Part shown: positions 37,778 to 49,900 of the stretch, in pieces | Numbering within the stretch: position 1 is the first letter of the stretch | How the letters are laid out: each line of letters starts with the position of its first letter | Source of the DNA: Pirellulales bacterium | GTDB lineage: Bacteria > Planctomycetota > Planctomycetia > Pirellulales > UBA1268 | DNA: 64,000 nt | Direction: 5' to 3' | Assembly (NCBI GenBank): GCA_016776925.1 | Contig: JADHSL010000005.1 | Span: forward strand, 35,158-99,157 | Notes under the pieces: generated by a model | The model's input: the letters and a program-made list of their open reading frames with translations, nothing else | What the model was told of the DNA's origin: nothing | Databases searched by the model: none | Made by a program: the position numbers and the translations under genes

Positions 37778-39400
37778 TTAGGTTCGATACTTTATTTTAC
37801 TATTTTCTTCGGGCTTCTTTTTCTTCCCACCACCGAAACCAAACCAACCACGCTGCATCATTTCAACATTAATGGTTTGACCATTGAGTCGTTCCATTGT
37901 CTCTGCAAGCTCTGACAGACTTTTTTGTAGCGACTGAGTGTACTCCTGCACGCTACTTGCAGCCTCTGACATAAGGTCAGTGGACCGTCCCCTCGCGTCC
38001 TGCGCAGTGGATGCCATGGCTGCTATTTCATCGCGTGTTGACTCAACCATTTTCCCTAACTGCTCGACCTGTCCGGCATTTTTTTCATACAGCCGATCGT
38101 GGGCGTTACTCCAACCCTCCTCGACTTTTACAGCAAGTTTCTCACCCATTCCATCAAGTCTTCCAACAAAATTTGATAATGACTGTTCCGTCTGCGTAAT
38201 TCGCTCAGTCTGCTTCTCATCGATTTTTTTCCATGAGTCAAAGAGATCCGCAGAGACGCCCTTCCCAAGAGTCTTGAGCTGACCGATCCAGCCCTCAAGC
38301 TCTGCCCTATGCACTTTTAGAGCAGCTTGCACAACATCCTGCATGTCATTACGACTTGCAGAAGGCAGGCGATGATCCTCGGAATTCCTGCCATCTTCAA
38401 GTCGACGTAAAAGATATTCATTGGTGTACTCATCAACTTCACCAATAACGTCGCCCTCGAGTTTCTGAAGCGCACTTACTGGAAATGTAAGAATCATCGC
38501 CATCGCAAGAGCAACCAGTGTGGTATCGAATGATGTACCAAGACCACCTGTAATACTTTTTAGACCAACCTTCAGTGACTCCATATCGCTTGAACTACTC
38601 AGCGTATCGGTAAATCCACCAACAGCGGAACTCACACCGATAACAGTTCCAAGAAAACCGAGAATCGGAATCGCCCAAATGAAAACATGGAACATTGTGT
38701 AACTCGAGTCGACACTGCTGGCATCGAGATCTGACTGACTCGAAAGCATCGTGGCCGTATCAGCCGCACTTTTTCGGACACGAAAGTGCTCAAGACCTCG
38801 CACACATCGAGTGACAAGAAAACTGCCGACGGCATTTTTGGGGAGTTCACTAATGTACTCAAGAAACTTATCAAGGTTTCTTTCTGTAATCTTCTCTCCA
38901 ATATCACTTGGTAGAACATCAAATAACATGGCTCGCTGCTGGCGACGAATCTTTCGAAGCTTGCCAACGAGCATGGTCGCTGCCCAGAAGAACAAGAATA
39001 CTTCTGTGTATGGAACCCACTGGCCGGTCGCAAGAGTCGAACCCTCTCCACCCATGAAGAGACGGCCCAGATATGAGCGATCATCTGCTGGTCCAGCAAA
39101 AGGTAAAAGTAGGAGATAGAAGACAACTGTGGCTGCGAGACCAAATAGGGCATAAAGTCCTACGTTTACATTTGTATTCGCAGTGACCGACAGCACTCGG
39201 GCACGCGCTACTGACTCTGGAGTTTGTGCAACTCCACCTTCTTTTGTTGCCTGCCCTGCTTTTGTACCACCTGCCGGTTTTTCAGGCCGTTTGACGGTTA
39301 TCGAACTGCGACAATGCGGACAACGTGCGGTCTTGCCAACAAGTTCGTCACGAACTTTGAGGCTTTTATCACAGTCTGGGCAGGACATTGTGAAGTACAT
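37778..39400 (-). CDS. MotA/TolQ/ExbB proton-channel protein with N-terminal zinc ribbon
   Basis: The N-terminus is a planctomycete-style zinc ribbon (C7, C10, C27, C30). Two helices follow (around residues 75-98 and 128-145), then the MotA/ExbB channel core: IPILGFLGTVIGVSSAV, a helical stretch, and GLGTSFDTTLVALAMAMILTFP. The C-terminal 200 residues form a long coiled coil (STRDEIAAMASTAQDARGRS and neighbours). Such channels use proton flow to drive a rotating or pulling partner; the two ExbD-like genes next to it are the obvious partners. ATG at 39400 or 39388 could start it. Coiled tails are also seen in ZorA of Zorya defence systems, but no helicase or nuclease gene accompanies it here. 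Confidence 0.8.
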   Translation of the reverse strand: MYFTMSCPDCDKSLKVRDELVGKTARCPHCRSSITVKRPEKPAGGTKAGQATKEGGVAQTPESVARARVLSVTANTNVNVGLYALFGLAATVVFYLLLLPFAGPADDRSYLGRLFMGGEGSTLATGQWVPYTEVFLFFWAATMLVGKLRKIRRQQRAMLFDVLPSDIGEKITERNLDKFLEYISELPKNAVGSFLVTRCVRGLEHFRVRKSAADTATMLSSQSDLDASSVDSSYTMFHVFIWAIPILGFLGTVIGVSSAVGGFTDTLSSSSDMESLKVGLKSITGGLGTSFDTTLVALAMAMILTFPVSALQKLEGDVIGEVDEYTNEYLLRRLEDGRNSEDHRLPSASRNDMQDVVQAALKVHRAELEGWIGQLKTLGKGVSADLFDSWKKIDEKQTERITQTEQSLSNFVGRLDGMGEKLAVKVEEGWSNAHDRLYEKNAGQVEQLGKMVESTRDEIAAMASTAQDARGRSTDLMSEAASSVQEYTQSLQKSLSELAETMERLNGQTINVEMMQRGWFGFGGGKKKKPEENSKIKYRT

Positions 39401-39566
39401 TGAAATATTCTCACAAAATTACGGCGTACTGCAGAAATTATGCTCATAAACAGTACGACTCGGAAACAAAATCACACGAGCAACGGCACCCCAACAAGTC
39501 GTTCGAAATCTTCCTAATCAGCCTATCGCGACCCGTACAGCAAAGCAACTCATATGAAAACGACAG

Positions 39567-40706
39567 CTAGCCATTCACTTTTGACCATGCGTGACTTTTC
39601 GCGCTCGCAAGTACTGCATCACACACTCGTTGTGTTTCAAGTGCATCCCGAAAGGTTGGATGACACGGTTCGCCCTTTGCGTAGCAGGTCAAAAAATCAG
39701 CTACCTGATGCACAAATGAATGCTCATAGCCAATTGCCAGACCTGGCACCCACCAGTTGCCCATATAGGGGTGCTCCCCATCTGTGACATGGACACTCTT
39801 CCAGCCACGTTCTGGACCTTCGTCACTGTAGTCAAAGATTTCTAAACGATGAAGATCATGAAGATCCCACTTGATGCTCATATTTTCACCGTTGATCTCA
39901 AAGGTATACAACGCCTTGTGACCACGGGCATATCGCGTGCTCTCAAAAAGACCAAGTGAACCGTTTTCAAAATGACAAAGAAACGAGCAGGCATCATCGA
40001 TTTCAACTGGCTCTTTTTTACCAGTCAGTTGATGCGTTCGTTCCTTCACAAATGTTTCGGTCATGGCCGTCACATCAGAAACTGATCCATTCAGCCAAAG
40101 AGCAGTGTCGATGCAGTGGGCAAGTAAATCACCCGTTACACCACTACCCGCGGCCTTTGCATCAAGCCGCCAAAGCGCTTCACCACCCTGGGGCAAATCA
40201 GCACTGATCGTCCAATCCTGAAGGAATTCAGCTCTGTAATGAAAGACTCGACCAAGCCGGCCGTCGTCAATCAATTGTTTGGCGAATGTTACAGCTGGAA
40301 TTCTTCGATAGTTGTACCAGACCGTATTTGGCACCCCGGCTTTCTCTACAGCCTCACACATTATCTCGCCTTCTGCGGTATCCATTGACAGAGGCTTCTC
40401 ACACAAAATTGCCTTTCCGTGCTTGGCTGCTTCTATCGCTATGTCAGCATGAAGGTTGTTCGGGGTACAGATATCAATGACATCAATATCATCGGAGGCG
40501 ACAAGTTTTCGCCAATCATTTTCAACACGTTGATACCCCCACTTATCAGCGAAGGCTTGCGCTTTCTCTGCATTTCGTGCAGCAACGGCCTGAAGAACTG
40601 GTACATACTCAAGGTCGAAAAAATTCTTTACACGGTTGTAGCCGTTGGAGTGTGCACGAGCCATAAAGCCGTAGCCAATCATGCCAATACGGAGTGGTTT
40701 TGCCAT
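39567..40706 (-). CDS. Gfo/Idh/MocA family oxidoreductase
   Basis: NAD(P)-dependent sugar or inositol dehydrogenase type. The Rossmann loop is [20 protein letters not shown], the conserved CEKPL motif is present ([19 protein letters not shown]), and the C-terminal alpha/beta domain contains [19 protein letters not shown] with the family's Asp-x-x-x-His catalytic pattern (D/H in AHCIDTALW). ATG at 40706 has the Shine-Dalgarno GGAAGAG, so the 19 residues before it in the track are dropped. It follows the sugar isomerase/epimerase gene by 25 bp; together they suggest a carbohydrate or cyclitol degradation step. Confidence 0.93.
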   Translation of the reverse strand: MAKPLRIGMIGYGFMARAHSNGYNRVKNFFDLEYVPVLQAVAARNAEKAQAFADKWGYQRVENDWRKLVASDDIDVIDICTPNNLHADIAIEAAKHGKAILCEKPLSMDTAEGEIMCEAVEKAGVPNTVWYNYRRIPAVTFAKQLIDDGRLGRVFHYRAEFLQDWTISADLPQGGEALWRLDAKAAGSGVTGDLLAHCIDTALWLNGSVSDVTAMTETFVKERTHQLTGKKEPVEIDDACSFLCHFENGSLGLFESTRYARGHKALYTFEINGENMSIKWDLHDLHRLEIFDYSDEGPERGWKSVHVTDGEHPYMGNWWVPGLAIGYEHSFVHQVADFLTCYAKGEPCHPTFRDALETQRVCDAVLASAKSHAWSKVNG

Positions 40707-40731
40707 CAATCTCTTCCTTTCGCAATCTTTT

Positions 40732-41763
40732 TTAGTTCCAACCATGTGCATCGCGCACGGCAATCATTGTCTTCAGAATTGTGTTCCATGTTGCCGGGTT
40801 TTCAAGCGTTTCATTCGGAAACATGCAGCCATCCCAGCAGATGTGTTCGATGCATCGAGAAGAAGCATCCTCAAGCCAGTACCCAGAACATTTCACAATG
40901 TCGAGTTTTCCGTTGGGGTCATCTGCTGGACAGTGTTTTCCAGTTTTATCGTGTGAACCCGCTTCCTGAATTTCACCATCATTTTGTGCAACATGAAAAT
41001 CAATAGTCCACGGTCGCAGTCTGTCCGTCATCTGCTTATATGCAGCGTAGAACTCTTCAGTCGTACAATCTGAGTTGACCAAGGCATGCTCGGGGGCGTT
41101 ACAGCCGAGCATATAGAGATAGGTGTGCGCCAAGTCGGCCTGAAATCCAAGCGTTTCCGGCATACCAACTCCTTCAAGAACATCAAGCATATCTCGCCAC
41201 GAATGCATGCCGGCCCAGCAGATCTCTCCTTCCGCTGCAAGCCTCTGTCCATTATCGGCAGCGATGCGAGCAGCCTCTTTAAAGGTCTCAACTATTCTTG
41301 CGGTACCTGCCTTGGCATCTTCTCGCCACTTGGCAACACCAAACTCGGCTGAGTCTATACGGATGACGCCATATTTCCTGACTCCGTGCTGCTCAAATAC
41401 TCTGGCGATACGACACGCCATTTTCACCGCTGACAAGAACTTTTCTCGTGACTCAGCATCACCCATTGCCGAATCGCCAACTGTACCTGGCCAAACTGGT
41501 GCTACGAGTGAGCCAACCGCAAAACCATGACTCGCGATTTTATCAGCGATCTTGAAGAGTTCGTCATCGGTCGCTTCGGGATTGGTATGTGGTAAGAAAA
41601 GGAAATAGTCAATTCCATCAAATTTCTGGCCATCAACTTCTGCTGCTGCTGTGAGCTCCAACATTCGGTCCAACGATATCGGTGGCTCCTGACCCTCGTC
41701 AGTCCCCTTTCCGACAAGGCCTGGCCACATTGCATTATGAAGTTTTGGACTCGCGTAAGACAT
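40732..41763 (-). CDS. sugar phosphate isomerase/epimerase (xylose-isomerase-like TIM barrel)
   Basis: A 343-residue TIM-barrel protein of the AP-endonuclease-2/xylose-isomerase-like group. Metal-site candidates are in [33 protein letters not shown] and [11 protein letters not shown]. The strands and the C-terminal [12 protein letters not shown] segment fit sugar or keto-inositol isomerases and epimerases, which act in the cytoplasm. It is directly followed by the Gfo/Idh/MocA dehydrogenase, a frequent pairing in inositol-like catabolism. The start ATG abuts the stop of a small upstream frame. Confidence 0.85.
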   Translation of the reverse strand: MSYASPKLHNAMWPGLVGKGTDEGQEPPISLDRMLELTAAAEVDGQKFDGIDYFLFLPHTNPEATDDELFKIADKIASHGFAVGSLVAPVWPGTVGDSAMGDAESREKFLSAVKMACRIARVFEQHGVRKYGVIRIDSAEFGVAKWREDAKAGTARIVETFKEAARIAADNGQRLAAEGEICWAGMHSWRDMLDVLEGVGMPETLGFQADLAHTYLYMLGCNAPEHALVNSDCTTEEFYAAYKQMTDRLRPWTIDFHVAQNDGEIQEAGSHDKTGKHCPADDPNGKLDIVKCSGYWLEDASSRCIEHICWDGCMFPNETLENPATWNTILKTMIAVRDAHGWN

Positions 41764-42054
41764 TTAGGTGTTCCTTCCATTCATGGGCAAATCTTCGTGG
41801 ACATCTGGGACGAAATAGCGAAGTGCTACAAGCGGTTCAGGGTCGGTATTTTCAACTGGATAGCCACCTGCTGCGGCTTCTGCAGAGATAACCAACTCAT
41901 CTGCAGTCATCTTTCTGAAGCGGATACGTGTAGATGGCACTAATGTAGGTGATCGTCGGGAAATGATTTGCCCAGCACCCAAAGCCTTTTTGACAGTATC
42001 ACTCGCGTCTTTTGATTGAAGGAGAATTGCCAACGAACTACTCACTGCAGTCAT
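41764..42054 (-). CDS. possible small hypothetical protein upstream of the epimerase
   Basis: A 96-residue frame whose stop codon directly abuts the epimerase start (TAA then ATG), suggesting translational coupling. The sequence is balanced (FRKMTADELVISAEAAAGGYP, EPLVALRYFVPDVHED) but matches no family I recognise. No membrane segment or signal peptide. It may equally be an accidental frame in the leader of the operon; confidence is therefore modest. Confidence 0.4.
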   Translation of the reverse strand: MTAVSSSLAILLQSKDASDTVKKALGAGQIISRRSPTLVPSTRIRFRKMTADELVISAEAAAGGYPVENTDPEPLVALRYFVPDVHEDLPMNGRNT

Positions 42055-42309
42055 AAATCTGGGTACCCCTACGTCAATTGAATCTACAGTACGATTCTTA
42101 AAGATTACGTTGTACGACCCGACGTCGAGTGCTGCAAGGAGCAGAAAACACCGTTTCTTGCTGTTTTCGTACCAAATAGTGTCTCATCGTCACCAGTACC
42201 GGTAGAAACCTGATACTTCAACACATTTAAGGCCGTCTATTGGCTGGACTGATGGCTTGGTATCTCATGATCTAGGGATGAAAAAACATTCACCACTCAA
42301 GGAAAGAAA

Positions 42310-43017
42310 ATGGCCAAAGATTTTGAGGGATCACCGTTTGACATCCGCGCTGCTGTTTTTGATCTTGATGGCCTACTCGTGAATACAGAAGAACTCTACC
42401 AGGAAGTAGGGACCGATTTATTACGTCGTCGAGGGAAAACCTTTGATGCGGAGCTTCTCGATGCAATGATGGGCCGTCCTCAGCACAAGGCATTGTCAAT
42501 TATGATTGAATGGCATGGGTTGGATGACACTGTTGAGACTCTTGCTGATGAAACAAAAGCGATCTTCCAAACACTTCTTTCCACACGACTCGCACTCATG
42601 CCGGGTGCTAAAGAGCTGATCGAACACATTCGGCAACTGGACATCTCACTCGGTGTTGCAACAAGTAGTGGGCCGGAGTTTGCCCACGACGTACTCTCTC
42701 GTGTTGGTCTAATCCACCACTTTCACTTTATCCTGACGTCTGCCGATGTCACTGCAGGAAAGCCTAATCCGGAAATCTATCAATTGGCTGCCAAAAAAGC
42801 TGGCGCACAAACTGGGAACATGCTTGTTTGTGAAGATTCGGAAAATGGATGCAAAGCTGCTGTTGCCGCAGGTGCGATTACCGTAGCCGTGCCATGCGGC
42901 CACAGCCTACGGCATGCTTTTCCTGGTGCGCAAATTGTTGCCACATCCCTTGCTGATCCTCATATTTATGAGTTGCTTAATTCTCGCGCTGATAGAAAAA
43001 GTCCTGATGAGGCTTGA
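42310..43017 (+). CDS. HAD-superfamily hydrolase, beta-phosphoglucomutase/phosphatase-like
   Basis: A 235-residue HAD subfamily IA protein. Motif I with the nucleophile is FDLDGLLVNTEE, followed by a helical cap domain; motif II is VATSSGP, motif III is the lysine in AGKPNPEIYQLAAKK and motif IV is VCEDSENGCKAA. It should hydrolyse or transfer phosphate on a sugar phosphate or similar small molecule in the cytoplasm; DGLL in motif I in place of the usual DGVL/DGTL is within family variation. ATG at 42310 follows AAGGAAAGAAA. It is convergent with the DUF1080-like gene, with one base between the two stop codons. Confidence 0.9.
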   Translation: MAKDFEGSPFDIRAAVFDLDGLLVNTEELYQEVGTDLLRRRGKTFDAELLDAMMGRPQHKALSIMIEWHGLDDTVETLADETKAIFQTLLSTRLALMPGAKELIEHIRQLDISLGVATSSGPEFAHDVLSRVGLIHHFHFILTSADVTAGKPNPEIYQLAAKKAGAQTGNMLVCEDSENGCKAAVAAGAITVAVPCGHSLRHAFPGAQIVATSLADPHIYELLNSRADRKSPDEA

Positions 43018-43018
43018 C

Positions 43019-43780
43019 CTACTTTTTCTTTTCTTTATCGGTCGGCTCGGGATTCATCACATCGAACAGGTCCCTACGTTTGTTCCACGATCGCCTGACC
43101 TGTGATCGAATCTTCCAGATCGACACATTGTCCAACTCAACCGTTCCATCTTTTGGTCCTGCAAGACCAAGTCCGTTGCCGCCGCTAGGGTTTGCCTTTG
43201 CCAGACAATCATGCTTGACATACCAGGTTGGCCCATCGACAAACTGAATAACAAACTCATCACCCTTGAGCTCTGCTAATGCGTGATACCACGTTCCAGG
43301 TGCATATTTAAATTCGTCCGACTCGGCAACTTTGAGTGTCTCGTGGTCAACGATCACAAACGTACCCTTGCTACTAAATTTTACTCGACAGACATGGTGA
43401 CCAAATTCAATGAAGGGAACGATGTCTGTTTCCTCACCACCGACGAAGCGAAAGGAAAAACCTGCAAGAAACTCTGGTGGAGTGACTGGCACACTCACAC
43501 GGGGCTCATATCCATAGTGGTGTGTTCGACTTGCCTGATATTCCTCTGAAGAGGGTCGGCCTCGCAAGACTCCATCTTCTACAGACCAACGCGTACCCTG
43601 TCGGTTCTGCCAGTTCGTTTTCTTGACTGGCCCACTTTTCGAAAATGTTTCCTGCAACACAACCTTGTCAGGAATCACCATAAGTGGCTGCAGTGCACTC
43701 CACTCTGCTGCTGAACAGGCTGTGACGACAGAAAACAAGTTCAGGCTTACAAGGAACATCCTGATTGCGATCATTCTCAT
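43019..43780 (-). CDS. secreted DUF1080/LamG-like hypothetical protein
   Basis: A 253-residue exported protein: leader MIAIRMFLVSLNLFSVVTACSA, then a beta-rich body (TRWSVEDGVLRGRPSS, FRFVGGEETDIVPFIEFG, ELDNVSIWKI) that resembles the jelly-roll DUF1080 (3-keto-disaccharide hydrolase-like) proteins abundant in planctomycetes. The C-terminus is a charged tail (NPEPTDKEKKK). A role in binding or hydrolysing glycans outside the cell is inferred from the fold only. The start could also be the second ATG, two codons later. It lies downstream of no obvious operon partner; the macroglobulin gene follows on the same strand. Confidence 0.65.
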   Translation of the reverse strand: MRMIAIRMFLVSLNLFSVVTACSAAEWSALQPLMVIPDKVVLQETFSKSGPVKKTNWQNRQGTRWSVEDGVLRGRPSSEEYQASRTHHYGYEPRVSVPVTPPEFLAGFSFRFVGGEETDIVPFIEFGHHVCRVKFSSKGTFVIVDHETLKVAESDEFKYAPGTWYHALAELKGDEFVIQFVDGPTWYVKHDCLAKANPSGGNGLGLAGPKDGTVELDNVSIWKIRSQVRRSWNKRRDLFDVMNPEPTDKEKKK

Positions 43781-43921
43781 TGCGCTTCTTCCTCTTTAAT
43801 GCAATGCTTCTGTGTCCTGTTTTGTGCAGACACACATTGCTCATCGATAAGAACATAGTAACCGGACCATGTTACAACACATTATGTATTTACCATCTCT
43901 ATTCAGAATGCTGAAATCGTG

Positions 43922-46900
43922 TCACTGAGTACTCAGGCTCAGACTCTGTGATCTCGCAGAAAATTCTGGTGCATACCGGCTGCGAATGGTCGCGAAACCA
44001 CTTGATGATTGCCCTCGGTGTGCGACACGTAGTGAATACTCAAGGACGTGAGTCCCTTGAGGTAATTGTTCGAAGAAAAACTGCGTGCTTGCGTCTCTCG
44101 TTACCTGATACCAACCAACACCATCTGCCCAACGCCAGCCTGAAAGGACATCCATTGGTTCCGTCACACAGGGCCGATGGTCTGTAAGTTCAAGAAACTC
44201 GTATGTTCGATCACTTGTGATTTTCAACCGCACAACAAGTTCTTCACCCACGCCTACTTTTTCTAATGCCACCACTGGTTCAAGTACAGGGCCTGACTTT
44301 GTCATTGTTCTGATAAAAAGTTCTTTTGTGACTGCAAGTTCGTCTCGTCCAGAAGCTTCAACATTCTCAATGTGATCGAGATACTGCCAATGAACGCCGC
44401 CGAACGCCAATCCACCACCTTCGGCTTTCTGAAAAATTATTTCTGCCATCGATGGCGTAATTTCTCTGCGCACAAATCTGTTCTCGAAAAAGCCGGTGCC
44501 GGCTTCTACCTTGCTTGCTCCATTCTCACCGGGCTTTATTGACTCTCCACCAACTGTTACCTCAACGAGTGAAGAATCACCAAGAAGATCGTCCCCTCGA
44601 CCAAGGAGCACACCGACAGCATTTGCAGTTGCCGGACTTCCAGGCCAACGGCTCGTTCTCTTCTGCTGAACAAGCCAGGCCTTCATTGCTTCAACTGATT
44701 CTGTATCCCCAACAATTTCATCAAATGCCTCGATCATAAGCGACTGTGTTTCGATCGGGGCCTGGGCCCAACTCCACCACATTGGATGTCGGTTTCGCCA
44801 CCACATACCTTGCCAATTATCTTCCTTTCGGTCAGCAGCCTGCTCACCTCGCGGCCCACCAACAGCTCGTTGCTTAAGGCTTTCAATAATCGACTCTGCT
44901 GTTACACGCTCACCGCCACGAAAAAGTGCAATCGCCAACTGACCCTGACTACGATTATGCGAAAGTTCCGTCCAACTCTTTTGTCCTACCCGCATGCACC
45001 ATGCATGGGCTTCAGCTGCCTCCCCGGCAGGTGGAGAATCAGCCAGGAAAAAACTTCTTGCATAGAGAGCGAATACACCCAGCTGAGTAAGCACTGGCTC
45101 CGAGGCTAATGCGAGGTTGCCAGCTTTGTGAGCTCGCTCCTGACGTTGTTCAGCCAAACGCTTTTCTTCAATGAGACGAGCATCGATCCACGGCAAAGTA
45201 GATTGCGGCAGAGTCATATCAATGTTGACACCATTGGCGCGAAGTCGACCAAAGCCCGAAACAATAGATAGCGTAATCGTGTCACTGGAACGACCTCCCG
45301 GAAACCACGGCCATCCTCCGTCAGGATTCCGCAGGCTTTGAAGGCGTTCGATTGCTGAAGAAACCTCCGACCGGACACGGCTCTCATCAAAAAGATTTGC
45401 AACGCGAGCCCTCGCCTCAGTTTCACTCGTGGCATCACGAACCCATGGTGTCTCTGCAAGAAGAGTCTTCACAAGAACTTCATTGTTTTCAAGCGGACTT
45501 TTCAGTGTGTTTGTACCTCGCCATTGCTCAAAGATCTTTTCAATTCGCGGATCACTTGTAACAAGATGCTTTGCATACGCATTTGCATACAGTCGATAGA
45601 AAAGTGCATCAACACTTTCATCATTTCGTTCCATCAGGTAGGGAAGAGCCATCACGGCATACCATGCTGGGTTTGACACAGCCTGGATAGCCAGTGACTC
45701 ATTCTGAATCGCAGACGAACCCTTTTGCTTACTCTCTAACAGTTTTTCTAAAATAACTGTACGTTGCTCACCACCACGCACCGTAATGGGAATCGTCTCA
45801 GTGACGAGTACTTTTCGAGGGAGCACCGGCAGTGTCGCCTCCTCTCCATCCGAAAGACGACGAGCTGATCCAGTCGTTGTTCCTGTCGCACGATACCGAA
45901 GTACATCTGTTCCGTCCGTGATAGACACTGTAAAAAAGACTGCCTCGGATGCCCCAGCTGGCAAATCAAAAGACTGTTCCTTCGTATCTTGTATCAATGC
46001 ATCGCGGTTGTCATTTGTGCGTGCATCGAACAAAGCGAATCGCACTGTTCCCGACAGGCGTCCGCTCGATGTATTGCTCACTTTGACTGGAATCTGAACG
46101 GTATCACCTTCGCGTAAAAACCGAGGTGGCATGGGCTCCACCATTAAGTCCTTTGATGTCACACAGGTATCAAGAAGGTTTCCACTTCGAATCTGTTTGT
46201 CATGTACAAAGGCTTTGAATTGCCAGGTTGTCAGTGTGTCAGGCAGAACAAACTCAAGCGTGACACTTCCGGCCTTATTCGAAGTAACTGTCGGCATAAA
46301 AAAAGCAGTTTCCGCCATGTTGGTGCGCGGTGGGGGTGAAACTGCACCCTTTCCTTTCTGTGAATTCTCATCTCTACTGTTTGCTGTTTCTTTTTGGGCA
46401 GAGTTAAAATTCGCTTGTGTGTCTGCACTCGTATCAGCCATCATCATTTCATCAGAGGCAGCAAAAGCCACCGCCCCTTTGGCCATAGCCCCTTCAGGCA
46501 CTCCCATTGCTGCCGCTGGCATCGATCGCATTCTTACCATACCTCCACCACCTAGCATGCCTCCAAAGCCACCATTGACTGGTGATCCGAAGGGGCGACG
46601 AAACTGATGATACGAGATACGAACACTTTGATGATCTCGTGCCCATGATCCATAAATCTGCCGCATAGCACTCGCAGAATTTGTAAACCTCAGCTGCCAA
46701 CGACTCGAATCGCGCGCGAAGAGAGCAAGGGTTGGCCATTGGTGTGATGCGAGTGCATCAAGTGATTGGTCGTAAAGCGTTGCGGTCATCTCTGCAAGAG
46801 CTGCTCGTGCTGGACCAGCGAGTGGATCAGCCTCTGTTCGAATGGTCGCCTGCCAGACTTGCTCCGTTGCAGGTTCCAATCGTCTCGTGAACTGTTCCCA

Positions 46901-49900
46901 TTGGACAGATAGCTTTTTATCCGTCCATGGCACATCAATCCTCTGCGATTCATGATAAAGACGACCCTCACGAACCATCCATGCGCGAAGTGTGACACCA
47001 CCTCGATGAGCATCTTCTATCTTGAATGAAACTGGCATCTGTGTTCGCTCATTATTTGTCCAACCACGCTTGAGCACACGGCCAGATTGCACAATCTCGA
47101 CTAAAAAACTGCCTTGGCTATATCCCGTTCCCACAATCGCGTGCAACTCATCTGCAACTTCAACTGTTGAATTCTCAACTCGTAATACAAAAGGCCGTTT
47201 TATTTCATACTTTTTGGCCTTTGGGTTGTTCACCTCGACAAGTCGTGTTGCGATGACTTCGGGACAATCTGCAGTAGCCGGGATCGTAAATGTTGCTCGG
47301 TAGATACCGGGCTGAAGCAGCACTGTGGCTTTGCCTTTCCCACTGGAGACATCCGTCACAATTTCATTGGTTGTCACCTGTTTTCCTTCGGCCCATGTTT
47401 TTGGATCATCATCTTGCGGCTCTGGAAGAAGAGACGACCCTCTGCTTTTTTGTCTTCGCAACACGTCATATGGAACCGTACGAGCTGTGAGATCAATCCG
47501 GGCAACACGCTTCGGCTGAATCAACTGATTGAGTCGGAGTGTTCCAGCTATCCCTCGGGGCGCGGCATCAAGCGATAGGGTTGAGACATGAATTGTGACT
47601 GAAGCAACATTTTCATCATTCGTGACCTGCCAATCATCAACATCCAGAGTTGCTTCCACATCAACATATCCAGCCAAAACTCGCGTATCTGTAGACCGTG
47701 TTTCACCACCTGAATCAGTCACATCAGCAGTCACGTGATACGTGAATGTCGGAAGCGACTCTGGTGGTGACACTCGATCAGGTACAGCTGGAAACGTAAT
47801 ACTGAACGTTCCGTCGGCATCTGTTATCGAATGCCCGCGGGCTATGCGTCGTGTTCCGCCGTCAAAGGGTAGCCACGGGAAACACCACCGACACCATATC
47901 GGAAACCGAACCTCTCGCTTCACATTCCAGACAACCTTTGCACCTCCAACTGCTAAGCCGGTATACGTCGAAGCGGTTCCCGAAAGCGTTACAAGTTTTT
48001 CAAGTTGGACAGACTCTGTCGGTGAGGCCAGCTCAACCTGAAATTTGGGTCGCTTATATTCTTCAATGCGAACACCCGTCGCACCTGTTGCACCACTTCC
48101 TTGAGCACGCACCGACCATCTACCAGGAAGTGAGCCTGTTGGAATTGGAAAGGTGCCTTGAAAAGATCCAAAGCCATTTGTTTTCAAAGAGAGTTTTGAA
48201 ACTTGCCTCCCATTCGCATCCTGAAGGAATGCCTCGACTGACGCTTTCGATATTGCAGTCGCGCCGCGACGATCAGCTGCTTGCTCAATCAGAATACCTT
48301 TGAAATGGAGCTGCTGACTTGGTCGATAGATCCCACGGTCTGTCATCAACACGATAGACCGTTTGGGCCGTTGTACGTTTTCACGATGCCACAATCGTTC
48401 CGGCTCGGTCAATACGTGGTGAATCTGACCATCGATCGCAGAAGACACAACAAAGATAGTTTCCTGTCCTGAATGAGCCTTCAACGTGTACTGGCCATCC
48501 TCGTTGGTCTTTATTGTTTCTTGCTTCACCATCTTTCGTGGGCGTGATCTCTGATCACGTTGCCATGCTGTCACTTCGGCTCCGTGAATCGGCTTCCCAC
48601 TTTCCACATCAACGACGTATCCGGTGTGTTGTGGAAGTTGTGCCTGATAGTCCGTTGTATTCACAGCAGATATTCGACTGACCCAGACAAGTGTTGTCGA
48701 AACAATATTATCACCATCACTAAAATCTCCACGATGACTGCATACGACCCAGTACGCACCAGGACTAATCGTTTCTGTTACGAATACTGAATCGACAGAA
48801 AGTTCTTCAATGGAAGATCGGTAATCATCGGTTTGTGGAAGAACAACAGTGGCGTCTTGAATGCTTGGAAGCGAAAGAATCCGCTCACGATCTTTTTGAT
48901 CAATCCCGCGCCCATACGGCTTTCCCTCAAGCAGTCGCTCTTCCCAATCTTCCTTCACAAGTCGCAGATGCATTTGCTCAATGTTACGATAGGTGACATG
49001 GAGTGCCGGCCAGGGCTTGGCCCAGGTGCGTTCTGTTGCAACAGCCAATTCCTTGGCTTCAATCAGGGCAATCAGGTTGTGACATTGTTTTCCACCAATG
49101 GTTGTCGGGTAGCGATCAACTGCTTTGAGTGCAATCATTCGAGCTTCGGCTGGGCTTTCAGAACGAATGATCTCTGCGAGCTGAAATCTCGCCATCGCAC
49201 TGATCTCATGATCCCCACACTGCTCAATAAAACTTCGTAATGCCTTACAGAACTCCTCGTCTGGTTCAGCCTCTGCGTTAGCAACTGCCACACCGCGCGC
49301 CCAGATAAGACGGTCAAGATCTGCCGAGTGAAAGGCTGTCTGGTCTTCATCATCTGCATGAAAATCCAAGATTTGTTGATAGAGACTGATGACCCGCAGT
49401 ACTGGTGAATCTTTATCCGTTACTGATTCCTTGTCTGCTTCAGCTTGGGCTGGCTTCCACTTGCGGAAGATATTGACGCCTTGGAGAGCTGGGCTCGATG
49501 CCTCAAACTCAAATGCATCCTCGGGATCAACCAGACCCCGTTCACCTGTCTGATGAAATGCAATTGCATCGCGCGCCACAACATCCCAGAGAGTCGGCCG
49601 GTACGCTTTTCCCATCGAACCGGCTTCGATCAGCATGGCCCAGTCGTCGACAGGTAAATCTTTGAGTCCTCTATCATCAGAAAGCGCTTTCTCGAATTGA
49701 TCGTGTATTTCAAGAACAATCTGTCGAAGGTCCCACGAACTTATTTCTGAAAGATTTCGATCTGCATTACTCTTCACTTGAGTTGTTCGCTGAGCAAATC
49801 GCCATCGATTCATTTGGAAAAACGTCCATGTCCAGTTGGCCTGAATGGCTTGCAGCGCGCCACGAGTTTGCACGGGTGCAGTTTCCGTTGCTGCATCCAG

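Noticed and set aside
37778-39400. Zorya-type defence system
   Set aside because: The ExbB-like protein has a coiled tail like ZorA, but no OmpA-type ZorB, helicase or nuclease gene is nearby and the neighbours are envelope or metabolic genes.
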